A stretch of DNA of 54,200 nucleotides, from NCBI GenBank assembly GCA_947302715.1, contig CAMYVY010000014.1, positions 1-54,200 on the forward strand, read 5' to 3'. Positions 8,445 to 17,237 of the stretch are shown piece by piece (the stretch's first letter is position 1; each line of letters starts with the position of its first letter). The notes below the pieces were generated by a model. That model ran no database searches and was not told the origin of the DNA. It saw nothing but the letters and a program-made list of their open reading frames with translations. The position numbers and the translations under genes are program-made. The DNA is from an uncultured Clostridia bacterium. Lineage in GTDB: Bacteria; Bacillota; Clostridia; Peptostreptococcales; Anaerovoracaceae.

Positions 8445-9395
8445 TTATATATCCATGTCCTCGGCATTCTCTATGGCTTCAGGCGGAACTACTATAGCTT
8501 CAACATTGTTGATTCCCGTTATCGTCATAGTGACGACAGAACGCTCGATTGTAAGGAGACCTGCTATCTCCGCAGCCTCCTCGCTTTCTGCCTCTGCCTG
8601 TTCCATCGCCTTGGCCATCATTTTCTGAATCGCTTCACTCATGTCGATTGAATACTTAACGATGAGTTCTTTTTCTGTATCCACCCAGAAGCTAACCGGA
8701 ATATCTCCCATTTCACCGTAAAGCGCAGCAGGGTCTTCAATTCCGGATCCGGCGAGCTGTTCGTTCATACCGGATTCCTCCAGTGCTGCACCTATGGATT
8801 CTCCACTGATTGTTCCATCAAAGCGAACCGCCTTTACGCCGTTGATTTCTTCTTCGCCAACCTGACTAAAGTTCTTCGCATTTTCAATGTATACCTGGAT
8901 GTTGGATTGAGCATCGTACTGGCTAATCTGTGAAGAGTCCAGATCAACCTTCGTCTTCATCCACTGCATCTGGTCACCGGTATCCATACCGGTATACATC
9001 ACAAGTTTGTCACCGTCCGGTTCAGTATAGATTTCCATATCGTATGACCCCATGCTACCCATATCCATATTTCCGATCAGCTCCAGGCTTAGCGGATCCT
9101 GAATCGTTTTGACATCTGCGGTCATCACTGTATTCATATCTACACCGAAGACCTTCATCGTCATTTCCATGTCCATAGTATAGGTCATGCTCTCTGCATT
9201 CTGCATGTTTTCAGAAGCAGCATAAAGCACTTCTTCCATTGATTTACCCGCACTGTTTGCGGAATCACTTGTGCCACCGGCACCACTACTCGAACCGCCA
9301 TTATTACCGCAAGCTGCAAGACCGCACGCCATTACTACAATTAATAATAGCGCGACTATAGCTTTAATATTGCTTTTAAAAAATCTTTTCATCAT
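8445..9395 (-). CDS. Secreted lipoprotein, DUF6612/LppX-like
   Basis: The start is placed at the ATG at 9395 (or the next codon, 9392) because GGAGGAGAAGG lies immediately upstream and a signal peptide follows: MMKRFFKSN, a hydrophobic stretch, then the lipobox LAAC with Cys as the lipidated residue, and a Gly/Ser-rich linker. The mature part alternates polar strands (SMTYTMDMEMTMKVFG, VKAVRFDGTISGESIG, IPVSFWVDTEKELIVKYSID) in the way of DUF6612 and LppX/LprG-type lipid-binding beta-barrel halves. Function unknown; probably anchored on the outer face of the membrane. Confidence 0.75.
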   Translation of the reverse strand: MMKRFFKSNIKAIVALLLIVVMACGLAACGNNGGSSSGAGGTSDSANSAGKSMEEVLYAASENMQNAESMTYTMDMEMTMKVFGVDMNTVMTADVKTIQDPLSLELIGNMDMGSMGSYDMEIYTEPDGDKLVMYTGMDTGDQMQWMKTKVDLDSSQISQYDAQSNIQVYIENAKNFSQVGEEEINGVKAVRFDGTISGESIGAALEESGMNEQLAGSGIEDPAALYGEMGDIPVSFWVDTEKELIVKYSIDMSEAIQKMMAKAMEQAEAESEEAAEIAGLLTIERSVVTMTITGINNVEAIVVPPEAIENAEDMDI

Positions 9396-9536
9396 TCCTT
9401 CTCCTCCAACCCCCAGCATTGCCGCCAAACATAGCCTGCACGCTCGGATGCATTTGCGCACAAAGCGCCTTTCTTATCGACTTCTTTATACCACAAGCTC
9501 CCATCATACTCAATAAATTATTTATGAAATTTTTCT

Positions 9537-9584
9537 TAAAAAAGGCGCTCCGCAAGGTTCATCATCTGAATCCTTTGGAACGCC
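9537..9584 (-). terminator. Rho-independent terminator ending the DDAH/aminotransferase operon
   Basis: On the minus strand GGCGTTCC (9577-9584) pairs with GGAGCGCC (9544-9551); an inner AAGG-TTCA/TGAA-CCTT stem extends it, and T residues follow. It comes 16 bases after the stop of the gene ending at 9601. Confidence 0.85.
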
Positions 9585-9600
9585 CACCAGTTACTTTGCT

Positions 9601-10476
9601 TTAAGCTCTCGTTATTGGACATGTCAGGCAAGTCGGACCGCCTGTTCCTCGATACGAAAGCTCATGTCCTTCATACGTCGTGACGTCGATTCCAGCTGCT
9701 CGCATTTTCTCAACTATTTCCGGATTTCTCGCGATCGTAATCACTTTACCCGGTGCTACAGCAAGAACATTTGAGCCAAGGTAATCGTATTCCTCGTCAT
9801 CGCATTCTATAAGCTGAATGCCCCGCTCAATGAGGAGCTCCCTAAAGAATACAGGCATGTACTTGGAGTAAACGACCGCCTTATCCGTGTCGACCATGCT
9901 GATGATGCTCATGAGATGCAGACAAGCGTCCTCACCTTCCCCATGTGGCATCGGAACGATGATGTATTCATCAATTATGTCCTTGGTTAGTTCCTTGAAC
10001 TGGCGGATTCCTTCGTCATTCGTTCTGTAGCCACGGCCAATTGCAACAGTGCGCTCATCGAGCCAGACGATGTCTCCACCCTCCATCTTTCCGGGCGCTT
10101 CAATAACACCAAGCGTCGGAACGCCGATCGATTCAAGGTATTCCTTATTGGCTTCCCACTCGCGTCCGCGAAGTGCCTTCCCCATCGGGAAATAGATGGC
10201 GCCCTTATTCGTAATTTTTTGCGGATCGTGGGTATAGATTGAATCCAAGCCGATTCGGCTATCCGCAGGAGCGTAATAGACGTTCTCAACATTTTCCTTT
10301 ATAAAAGCTTCGAATTTCCCATACTCCTCCAAAACCTTTTCATAGTCCGGGCATCCGAAATAGCAAAACTCTTCCCAAGTATTGTTGAGATTCTCCTGGC
10401 TAACAAAGGCGTCTTCCGGGCGACGAAGAAGTATCGATTCTATTTTTCCTACCATCGATTGGCATCCGTATTTCAT
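9601..10476 (-). CDS. DDAH/arginine-deiminase-fold amidinohydrolase (paralogue 2)
   Basis: 291 residues of the guanidino-group-modifying superfamily (arginine deiminase, dimethylarginine dimethylaminohydrolase, amidinotransferase). Visible active-site elements are the Asp in THDPQ, the EGGD motif in KMEGGDIVWL, the Arg-rich AIGRGYRTND, a His in DACLHLMS and a C-terminal Cys in GGPTCLTCPI (Cys283 or 286). These enzymes attack the guanidinium carbon through the Cys and release an amine or urea. AGGAGG lies just upstream of the start. It is the last gene of the operon. Related to, but clearly different from, the DDAH-like protein at 15542; substrate unknown. Confidence 0.82.
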   Translation of the reverse strand: MKYGCQSMVGKIESILLRRPEDAFVSQENLNNTWEEFCYFGCPDYEKVLEEYGKFEAFIKENVENVYYAPADSRIGLDSIYTHDPQKITNKGAIYFPMGKALRGREWEANKEYLESIGVPTLGVIEAPGKMEGGDIVWLDERTVAIGRGYRTNDEGIRQFKELTKDIIDEYIIVPMPHGEGEDACLHLMSIISMVDTDKAVVYSKYMPVFFRELLIERGIQLIECDDEEYDYLGSNVLAVAPGKVITIARNPEIVEKMRAAGIDVTTYEGHELSYRGTGGPTCLTCPITRA

Positions 10477-10523
10477 GGGTTCATCCTCCTGTTATTGGAT
10501 TGCAACGAATAAAATGCGTAATT

Positions 10524-11690
10524 CTATTTACTGAATATGGACATCTTCTCTATACGATCGAAGGCCTCCTTAAGCTGCTCAACCTTGACCGTGCAAGCGA
10601 TTCTCAGGAACCCTTCTCCGCAGTTACCAAAGGCGTTCCCCGGAAGCATAAGTACGTGCGCTTCCTTTAGTATCTCATCTGCAACTTCAACGGAGCTAAG
10701 GCCAGTATCCTTGATATTGATGAAGAGATAGAAGCTTCCCTTTGGCGGAGTGAGAACGTGCATGTTTGGAATGTTGTTGATACGTTCCGCTGCGTATTCC
10801 ACGCGCTTCTTGAATTCCTCGATAATCGGCGGTTGAACGATATTTCTGTTCTCCAATGCGTAGATTGCCGCACGCTGAGAAATGGACGGAGCCGTGAATA
10901 CGACGTTCTCATTTATCTGCTGTATGGTCTTTATTATATAGTCCGGAGCGATTACATTTCCGATTCTCCAGCCCGTCATAACATAGTTCTTGGAGAAGCT
11001 GTTAATCGTAATCGTGCGTTCCTTCATTCCGGGAATCGTTGCGAATGGAATGAATTCATGCTGGAAGCTGAACGCGGTATAGATTTCGTCGGAGATTACA
11101 ATTAAGTCATGCTTTTCCGCAATCTCGGCAATCCTCTTCATTGTATCCAAGGTCAGGCAATTCCCTGTCGGATTAGAAGGAGAGTTTATCACGATAGCCT
11201 TTGTTCGCTCATTTATCAAGGATTCCAGACGTTCAACATTTACCTGGAAATCCTCCTCCTCCAAGGTCGCTAGCTCAACCGGGATTCCACGGGCAAGCTC
11301 AACCTGCTGTGGATAAGGCGTGAAGAACGGCGCTTGGAGAATCACTTCGTCGCCATCATCTATAATCGCTTCAAGCGCCAAGTACATGCCGAGGCATCCG
11401 GAAGCACAGACAAAGACCTCTTCATCAACAACATCCATGTCGAACTCTTCCTTATAGTATTTGCAGATGGCGGCACGAAGCTCCGGGTCACCTCTAAAGT
11501 CCGTATACTTGGTGTGTCCCTTCTTGGCGTCCTCAAATGATTTCTCTATTATGAGGTCCGGCGTAATAATGTCCGGATCTCCCAAGCTTAAATTGATTAC
11601 ATCATCAAAGCTCTTGGCCATCTCATCGGATGCGCCCATTGCTGTCTGCTGGTCTTTCCAGTATCTCTTTGCAATAAATCTATGCTTCAT
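10524..11690 (-). CDS. PLP-dependent class I/II aminotransferase (paralogue 1)
   Basis: 388 residues with fold-type I motifs: NSPSNPTGNCL, VISDEIYTAF (the Asp/Tyr pair contacting the cofactor), and SFSKNYVMTGWRIG with the Schiff-base lysine. The C-terminal FLRIACTVK contains the carboxylate-binding arginine. It moves an amino group between an amino acid and a 2-oxo acid. It is the nearer partner of the D-2-hydroxyacid dehydrogenase (13 bases downstream of that gene), which could reduce its product. A second aminotransferase of the same operon (14293-15453) is clearly paralogous, with the shared segments AHVL.LPG..FG..GEGF.RIA and EAF.R.EKM. Specificity cannot be read from sequence. Confidence 0.9.
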   Translation of the reverse strand: MKHRFIAKRYWKDQQTAMGASDEMAKSFDDVINLSLGDPDIITPDLIIEKSFEDAKKGHTKYTDFRGDPELRAAICKYYKEEFDMDVVDEEVFVCASGCLGMYLALEAIIDDGDEVILQAPFFTPYPQQVELARGIPVELATLEEEDFQVNVERLESLINERTKAIVINSPSNPTGNCLTLDTMKRIAEIAEKHDLIVISDEIYTAFSFQHEFIPFATIPGMKERTITINSFSKNYVMTGWRIGNVIAPDYIIKTIQQINENVVFTAPSISQRAAIYALENRNIVQPPIIEEFKKRVEYAAERINNIPNMHVLTPPKGSFYLFINIKDTGLSSVEVADEILKEAHVLMLPGNAFGNCGEGFLRIACTVKVEQLKEAFDRIEKMSIFSK

Positions 11691-11703
11691 TCTTCTCTCC
11701 TAT

Positions 11704-12633
11704 CTACTGCAATTCCTTCTTTATCGACTCTATCGAATACGTGATTGAATTGTCATTTGCTTGCTCTGAATAGAATCCGATATGCGGTGTGGCAACCACG
11801 TTTGAAAGTGCCGCAAGCTTCAAATCCATATCTGCCGGCGGTTCATGGTCATATACGTCAATCGCTGCTCCCGCAAGTTTTCCGGAGGTGAGTGCATCAT
11901 ATAAATCATCCGTGTTTACGAGTTCAGACCTCGCAACGTTTACGAGGAGCGCACCATCCTTCATAGAATCAAAATATGATTTATCAATCATACGGGTATT
12001 CTCAGGTGTGACGAGCATATGAAGCGATACGATGTCGGATCTTTTAAAAAGTTCCTCCATCGAAACATATTCAACCCCATACTTTTCTTTCAGATAATCG
12101 CTTTCAAATATATCGCAAGCGATTACATTTGCACCGAGCCCGATGAACTTTTCAGCAACCAAGCGTCCGATGCTTCCCGTTCCTGCCACACCCACGGTGG
12201 AGCCCGCAATTTCCTTACCCATCAGACCGTCTTGATTCCAGCTACCAGAGAGAACAATCTTGTTGCCCGGAAGAATGTTGCGAGCAAGGGTTAATGCCAT
12301 CGCCACTCCAAATTCAGCGACAGCGTTGCTTCCGTAACCGGTGATGTTTAACACCTTGATGCCCTTTGATTCAGCATACTCCACGTCAACAAAATTGCTG
12401 ACGCCGGTACCCATGAACTGAAGAATCTTTAAATTCGGGAGCTTATCCAACATCTCATTTGTAATCTGCATCAGTGCAAATATAACTATCTCCGCATCAC
12501 CCGCACGGCTTACTACCTCGTCTACCGATTCGGGCACACCGGTAAAAACGGACACTTCGCCCATTTCCTTCAGCGGGTCCAGAAGTTCCGGCTTCTCAAC
12601 AAATACTCCCGCGTCAATCATACATATTTTCAT
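11704..12633 (-). CDS. D-isomer-specific 2-hydroxyacid dehydrogenase
   Basis: About 310 residues. The NAD-binding motif is TVGVAGTGSIGRLVAEKF (GxGxxG), followed by the acidic residue in VIACDIFE that favours NAD over NADP. Catalytic elements are LVNVARSELVNTDDL (Arg), the Glu in YDHEPP and the His in VATPHIGFY, so the Arg/Glu/His set is complete. The family reduces 2-oxo acids to D-2-hydroxyacids. AAAGGTG lies just before the double ATG (12636/12633); the second ATG has the better spacing. Sitting between the symporter and an aminotransferase, it probably reduces the oxo acid formed by transamination and recycles NADH (inference). Confidence 0.9.
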   Translation of the reverse strand: MKICMIDAGVFVEKPELLDPLKEMGEVSVFTGVPESVDEVVSRAGDAEIVIFALMQITNEMLDKLPNLKILQFMGTGVSNFVDVEYAESKGIKVLNITGYGSNAVAEFGVAMALTLARNILPGNKIVLSGSWNQDGLMGKEIAGSTVGVAGTGSIGRLVAEKFIGLGANVIACDIFESDYLKEKYGVEYVSMEELFKRSDIVSLHMLVTPENTRMIDKSYFDSMKDGALLVNVARSELVNTDDLYDALTSGKLAGAAIDVYDHEPPADMDLKLAALSNVVATPHIGFYSEQANDNSITYSIESIKKELQ

Positions 12634-12656
12634 CATGTCACCTTTTAATTTCCAAA

Positions 12657-12685
12657 GGGACGGTCCTTTAAAGAAGAACCGCCCC
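12657..12685 (-). terminator. Intergenic hairpin between symporter and dehydrogenase genes
   Basis: On the minus strand a 10-bp GC-rich stem (12676-12685 with 12657-12666, including wobbles) with a nine-base loop lies 45 bases after the symporter stop. Only TTT follows, so it may be a partial terminator or an mRNA-processing/stabilising hairpin that sets differential expression in the operon. Confidence 0.55.
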
Positions 12686-12730
12686 AACTTAAGTCAATCA
12701 TTCATGTAAGACAGCAAAGCATTAATCATA

Positions 12731-14182
12731 TTATACTGTAGCTTCTGCTCTTGCTTCTTTCTCATATTCTTCCGGAGTCTTCTTATCCTTTACGAGGATG
12801 GAGCCTACTATCATGGCAACTACGGAAACTATCATTCCGATGAATAGCGGGTCTCCGAGCCATACATCATAACCCTTTGTCAGGTAGATGATTGCGGTTA
12901 CTCCGAATCCAAGTACTATGCTGGCGGTTACGCCGAAGCTGGAAGTCTTGTCACGGAAGAAGAGAGCCGCGAACATGGATGGGAATGTTGCCGGTGCAAG
13001 TACCGAGAATACCATGTACAGGAAGTCGAAGAGACTTGTGATACCAAGGGCGATGATGATTCCAACTACGCCGAATATAATCGTCATAACAGGAAGTGCC
13101 TTCTTGATTGTATCGTCCTTCAGGTCCGGCTTTACAACACGACCGATATCATACATAACGTGCGTTGTTCCAAGAATGAGGAACGAGTCGAAGGATGACA
13201 TTACCGCAGCAACGATACCCGCGATTACGAGTCCTCTAAGTCCAATCGGGAAGTAGTTCAAGATGAACTGTGGGAGTACGGAGTTTCCGCTCTCAATTCC
13301 GGGCTGCAGAACGCGAACTGCGCAGCCGATGATGATTAGCGCGATACCCATCCAGTATCCGATTCCGCCGGATACGATGAATGCGAATTTAGCAGACTTG
13401 GAATCTCTTGCTGCAAGAGCACGCTGTGGCATCGTCGGATCTCCGGGGCTGCAGAAGAAATAGGAAAGCATCATTGCGATCATTCCTGATGTTACACCGT
13501 TAGCAAACGGGTTGGTGAATGATGCGTCGGCAGCCTGCATTGTCGCTTCGATTGTTGCAATACCTCCGTCAACCTTTGATAGCGCGAAGAACGGAGCGAA
13601 GATGAATACGCCGAGGAACATGATTGCGAACTGCACAACGTCTGTCCATACAACAGCGTACATTCCGCCGAGGGATGTATACAAAATTGCGATTGCCGCA
13701 GCAACGATCGTTACGATAACTATACTCCCTTCCGGAAGTCCGAAGCAGTTGATGATGATTGTTCTAAGTCCTGCAATATTGATTGCAACCATTGCGATTG
13801 CATAGAACGTAACAATGATTGCGATAGCAATACGCGCAACCTTTCCGTATTTCAGGTTAATCATTTCCGCCAGGCTTCGGGTATTGGTTTCTCTTACCTT
13901 TGGTGCGATAAGACCCATTACGATAAGACCTGTAGCAAAACCAAAGTACATCCAAGGAACGGTGCTTGTCGAACCACTGTTATATGCGGTACCAACAGCA
14001 CCCATCGTCATACCGGAACCAACCATAGTAGCAACGATAGTTCCGATCAGGGCAAGTCTGCCGAACCTCTTTCCTCCAAGGATAAAGTCGTCCATGGTCT
14101 GAACCTTGCCTTTTGCAAAAATACCTACTGCAATAAGGCCGACCAGATAGGCTAATACTATAATCCAGTCAAATACTCTCAT
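12731..14182 (-). CDS. Sodium:solute symporter family (SSS/PutP-like) transporter
   Basis: 483 residues with about 13 hydrophobic segments, standard for the SSS family. Family features are the N-terminal DWIIVLAYLVGLIAVGIFA, DFILGGKRFG, ATMVGSGMTMGAVG, and the AAVMSSFDSFLILGTTH segment in TM8 that normally carries Na+-coordinating Ser/Thr. It imports an organic solute with sodium. AAAGGAG lies before the ATG. Placed in the middle of the DDAH/aminotransferase operon, it most likely imports the operon's amino-acid substrate. A 110-base leader with two inverted repeats (14215-14258) precedes it. Confidence 0.92.
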   Translation of the reverse strand: MRVFDWIIVLAYLVGLIAVGIFAKGKVQTMDDFILGGKRFGRLALIGTIVATMVGSGMTMGAVGTAYNSGSTSTVPWMYFGFATGLIVMGLIAPKVRETNTRSLAEMINLKYGKVARIAIAIIVTFYAIAMVAINIAGLRTIIINCFGLPEGSIVIVTIVAAAIAILYTSLGGMYAVVWTDVVQFAIMFLGVFIFAPFFALSKVDGGIATIEATMQAADASFTNPFANGVTSGMIAMMLSYFFCSPGDPTMPQRALAARDSKSAKFAFIVSGGIGYWMGIALIIIGCAVRVLQPGIESGNSVLPQFILNYFPIGLRGLVIAGIVAAVMSSFDSFLILGTTHVMYDIGRVVKPDLKDDTIKKALPVMTIIFGVVGIIIALGITSLFDFLYMVFSVLAPATFPSMFAALFFRDKTSSFGVTASIVLGFGVTAIIYLTKGYDVWLGDPLFIGMIVSVVAMIVGSILVKDKKTPEEYEKEARAEATV

Positions 14183-14214
14183 AATAACTCCTTTCTGTTC
14201 TTAATTAATGTGAA

Positions 14215-14258
14215 TAATTACGTTTACATAATTATACATAAGCACGAAAACTTATGTA
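14215..14258 (-). promoter_or_regulatory. Two adjacent inverted repeats in the symporter leader
   Basis: TAATTACGT-TT-ACATAATTA (14215-14234) is a near-perfect inverted repeat, directly followed by a perfect 8-bp inverted repeat TACATAAG-n8-CTTATGTA (14235-14258). They lie in the 110-base gap between the aminotransferase stop and the symporter start. They could be operator sites for the divergent GntR regulator or an RNA hairpin in the leader. Confidence 0.45.
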
Positions 14259-14292
14259 ATGGACTTGTTTGTTGTTATATGATTTTTTTACT

Positions 14293-15453
14293 CTACCGGA
14301 ATATATCCATCTTTTCCATTCTGTTAAATGCTTCTTCCAAGGTGTCTATTCCAACAGTTGCAGCGATTCGAATAAATCCTTCTCCCGCTTGTCCGAATCC
14401 GCTACCGGGAAGAACCAGAACATGAGCGTCATCAAGAATCTTATCCCAAATCTCCATCGAACTTAGCCCTGTATCCTTGATGTTGGCAAATATATAGAAT
14501 GTACCTTCCGGCTTGTTACAGGAAATGTTCTTCATCTTCTGAATGCGCTCATAGATGTACATTTCTCTCTTGTAATACTCTTCGTAAAGGCCGGCCTGAA
14601 TCTCTTTGCGGTTTTTGATGGCGGCTATTCCACCTCTCTGGGCCATTGAATTTATCGTGAATGCGACAGCCTCATTTACTCTGCGCATCGCCGCAATCAT
14701 CTCTTTCTCCGCAATCACATGGCCAAGTCTAAGGCCCGTCATCGAATAGTCCTTCGAATAGCTGTAAAGCGTCACAACTCTTCCGGGCTTACCTTCATAC
14801 GCGCATATCGGTTTCTTGTTGTCCGTATAATTCAAAGCGCCGTAGATGTCATCCGCAATAACCAGGAAGTCATACTTTTCCGCGAGCGCGAGAATCGCCT
14901 TTATATTTTCTTCGCTGTAAACCTTGCCACTCGGATTGCACGGAGAATTAACTATGATGGCCTTCGTCCTTGATGTTATGCATTTTTCGAGCTCGTTAAC
15001 ATCAACATCAAAATTGTCTTCGGGCTTCGTATTGTAGACCACAATTTTACCCTTAACGAGTTCTATCTGCGGCTGGTAATAGATATAGTAAGGAGCGATG
15101 GCTATAACCTCATCGCCCTCATCAAGTATCGCTTCCATCAAAAGATACATGGCGTGCGTTCCACCTGCAGTGATAAGGATTTCATCCTTGTCAAAGGTGT
15201 AGCCATAGTCCTCTTTATACATGTCGATTGTTGCCTGTCTAAGGTCCTCGTCTCCAAGGAATTCCGTGTACCTGGTATAACCCTGGAGTCCACCCTCGTA
15301 CATAGCCTCTATTATTCTTTTGTCCGCAGGGTAATCGGGATCGCCTATAGAAAGGTCAATAACATCGTCATATCTCTTTACCATTTCGTTGGTAAGCGAC
15401 AGCGACTGCTCTTCGTATTCCCAATGTCTCTTTGCTAAATAAGGATGTTTCAT
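14293..15453 (-). CDS. PLP-dependent class I/II aminotransferase (paralogue 2)
   Basis: 386 residues with NSPCNPSGKVY, VIADDIYGALNY, and the lysine motif YSYSKDYSMTGLRLG that binds pyridoxal phosphate; FIRIAATVG holds the substrate-carboxylate arginine. It is paralogous to the aminotransferase at 10524. It is the second gene of the operon, after the DDAH-like gene, so its substrate may be the citrulline-like product of that enzyme (inference). The start codon follows a GGGAGGCGG stretch. Confidence 0.9.
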   Translation of the reverse strand: MKHPYLAKRHWEYEEQSLSLTNEMVKRYDDVIDLSIGDPDYPADKRIIEAMYEGGLQGYTRYTEFLGDEDLRQATIDMYKEDYGYTFDKDEILITAGGTHAMYLLMEAILDEGDEVIAIAPYYIYYQPQIELVKGKIVVYNTKPEDNFDVDVNELEKCITSRTKAIIVNSPCNPSGKVYSEENIKAILALAEKYDFLVIADDIYGALNYTDNKKPICAYEGKPGRVVTLYSYSKDYSMTGLRLGHVIAEKEMIAAMRRVNEAVAFTINSMAQRGGIAAIKNRKEIQAGLYEEYYKREMYIYERIQKMKNISCNKPEGTFYIFANIKDTGLSSMEIWDKILDDAHVLVLPGSGFGQAGEGFIRIAATVGIDTLEEAFNRMEKMDIFR

Positions 15454-15501
15454 ATCCGCCTCCCTTTAAAAGTGGAGTTTACTATGATTGATAGAAAACA
15501 T

Positions 15502-15533
15502 AACGGACGGCTCCCCAAGGGAAACCGTCCGTT
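15502..15533 (-). terminator. Strong intergenic hairpin after the DDAH-like gene
   Basis: A stem of about 15 bp (15519-15533 with 15502-15516, some wobbles) with a two-base loop lies nine bases after the DDAH-like stop. On the minus strand the downstream T-tract is poor (ATGTTTTC), so read-through to the aminotransferase is likely and the hairpin may tune the transcript ratio. It shares the GGACGG/CCGTCC core with the hairpin at 12657. Confidence 0.6.
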
Positions 15534-15541
15534 TATTCACA

Positions 15542-16318
15542 TTAGAATCTCAGCGACAAGCAGCTGAGACCTCCGTCCAGCTTTCTATACTCAGACGTAT
15601 CAACTAAGAGGGTCTTGTATCCCAAATCTTGGACTGCTTTCAGAACCGCAGGATATCCTTCGGGTACGATAACTGTGTCGTTTACCCAAATGCAGTTGGC
15701 CGCATAAGCTTCTTCCTCAGGGATTTCAACTCTATTATACTTTTCAAAGTCCGGTTTGTCCACAAATTCACCGGAAACCAGCATATTATTGTCCTCCAGA
15801 TAGTTTACGCCCGTCTTCAGATGCAGAACTTCATATAGAGGAACCTCGGAGCAGGTCATTCCATACTTCGCGAGAATCTCGGTAAGTTGACGGATACCCT
15901 CTTCGTTTGTTCTTGCAGACCTTCCAACAAAGAAGTGGTCTCCCACCATCATTACGTCGCCGCCCTCAAGTGTGCCGGGGTCTTTGATGTATTCAATCTT
16001 GTCTTCCGGGAAAAACTTTCTTATGGCGTCGATGATTTCTTCCTTCTCACCGTTTCTTGAAGCTGCACCCGGATTGGTGATGATTGCGCATTCTCTGGTG
16101 ATGAGCGCCGGATCCTCAACAAAGCAGGAGTCCGGATATCTCTCATCTGCCGGAAGGATTGTAACGTCTACATCGCACTGCTTCAGTGCCTCGATGTATG
16201 CATCATGCTGCTTCAGTGCAAGCTCATAGTCGGGCTTTCCCGGATACATGCCGGAAGTGATACCTTCCACCATAGCCTTGCAGGGACGCCTTACGATTAC
16301 ATGGCTGAACTTCTTCAT
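15542..16318 (-). CDS. Dimethylarginine dimethylaminohydrolase-like enzyme (paralogue 1)
   Basis: 258 residues, the typical DDAH length. Catalytic elements: Asp69 in VEDPALI, EGGD at 118-121 in TLEGGDVMMV, Arg residues in VGRSARTNEEG, His166 in VLHLKTGVNYL and the nucleophile Cys253 in GGLSCLSLRF at the very C-terminus. DDAH converts Nω-methylated arginine to citrulline plus methylamine or dimethylamine; close relatives hydrolyse other guanidino compounds. The ATG at 16318 is chosen because AGGAGG lies six bases upstream; an earlier ATG overlaps that site. It is the first gene of the operon, directly behind a consensus promoter and divergent from a GntR regulator. Confidence 0.88.
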   Translation of the reverse strand: MKKFSHVIVRRPCKAMVEGITSGMYPGKPDYELALKQHDAYIEALKQCDVDVTILPADERYPDSCFVEDPALITRECAIITNPGAASRNGEKEEIIDAIRKFFPEDKIEYIKDPGTLEGGDVMMVGDHFFVGRSARTNEEGIRQLTEILAKYGMTCSEVPLYEVLHLKTGVNYLEDNNMLVSGEFVDKPDFEKYNRVEIPEEEAYAANCIWVNDTVIVPEGYPAVLKAVQDLGYKTLLVDTSEYRKLDGGLSCLSLRF

Positions 16319-16389
16319 TGGGAACCTCCTCATAATAAATATACGGTTATTTGCATATTCTTAAATATTGTATATTGAGTATATTTTAT

Positions 16390-16417
16390 ATTATATATAT
16401 TTTTTGAATATTGTCAA
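16390..16417 (-). promoter_or_regulatory. Consensus promoter of the DDAH/aminotransferase operon
   Basis: On the minus strand TTGACA (16412-16417) and TATAAT (16390-16395) are both exact consensus with 16 bases between. Predicted transcription starts near 16383, giving a leader of about 65 bases. The very AT-rich divergent region (16334-16530) also has TAATATATTA palindromic stretches next to the GntR start, suitable as regulator sites. Confidence 0.75.
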
Positions 16418-16530
16418 GATTTCATTTTTAGTATATAATATATTCGCATACAAAATCCACATTTATCAATATTACGCTTTATCTTTTCTCAAAATAATAT
16501 ATTATATACATATTTAAGGAAGGTTTGGAT

Positions 16531-17181
16531 ATGGAAAGAATAATGACTCTAAAGGATCACGTTTACGAGTATATCGCTGACCAAATAAGGCTCGGAAACC
16601 TGAAGCCGGAGGAAAAAATAAATGAAAACGAAATAAGCGACACGCTTGGAATAAGCCGAACACCAGTAAGAGAAGCCTTGATACAGCTGGCTGCAGAAGG
16701 CGTTCTCCAGAACAACGCGCGTCGCGGCTTCATGGTGAAGGCAATAGACACAGAAGCCGCCATGGAGTTCTACGAGCTCCTCGGAACCCTGGAAGGTCTC
16801 GCAGCAAAAAAGGCCTGCCCCAATATGACCGAGAAGGATTATAAGGACATGCAATTTTTGATAGATACGATTGATCTCGCCATCAAATCCGGTAATTTCG
16901 AAATGTATCACAATCAGCAGTTCCAATTCCATCAAAGATTCATCGACCGCTGCGGCAATCACGCCTTGATAGAATGCATCGGGCAGTATAAGAAAAAACT
17001 GCTTAAGCAAACTTATATCGATGACCCCGAAGGAAAGACCCGCGACATTCTTACCGAAACCAACGACGAGCACAAGATTATACTTCAGATGTTCATAGAT
17101 CAAAAGGCCGATGAGCTAATGAAATACCTATCCGAAGTTCACTGGAGAGGAACCCAGGCGGAATTCGATTTGATAATCTAA
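16531..17181 (+). CDS. GntR-family regulator, FadR/FCD subgroup
   Basis: The N-terminal winged helix is typical (LKDHVYEYIADQIRLGNLKPEEKINENEISD split by the HTH LGISRTPVREAL), followed by an all-helical FCD effector domain with the conserved His/Asp metal or ligand residues (FHQRFIDRCGNHALIE, DEHKIILQMF). AAGGAAGG at 16517-16523 places the start at the ATG at 16531, not the upstream TTG. FCD members usually bind small carboxylates or amino acids and repress a neighbouring catabolic operon. It is divergent from the DDAH/aminotransferase operon and is its likely regulator (inference). Confidence 0.9.
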   Translation: MERIMTLKDHVYEYIADQIRLGNLKPEEKINENEISDTLGISRTPVREALIQLAAEGVLQNNARRGFMVKAIDTEAAMEFYELLGTLEGLAAKKACPNMTEKDYKDMQFLIDTIDLAIKSGNFEMYHNQQFQFHQRFIDRCGNHALIECIGQYKKKLLKQTYIDDPEGKTRDILTETNDEHKIILQMFIDQKADELMKYLSEVHWRGTQAEFDLII

Positions 17182-17237
17182 TTAAGTATTTTTTAACTAA
17201 GGGATTTATATTTATAGTAAATAAAAAGGAGACTTTT

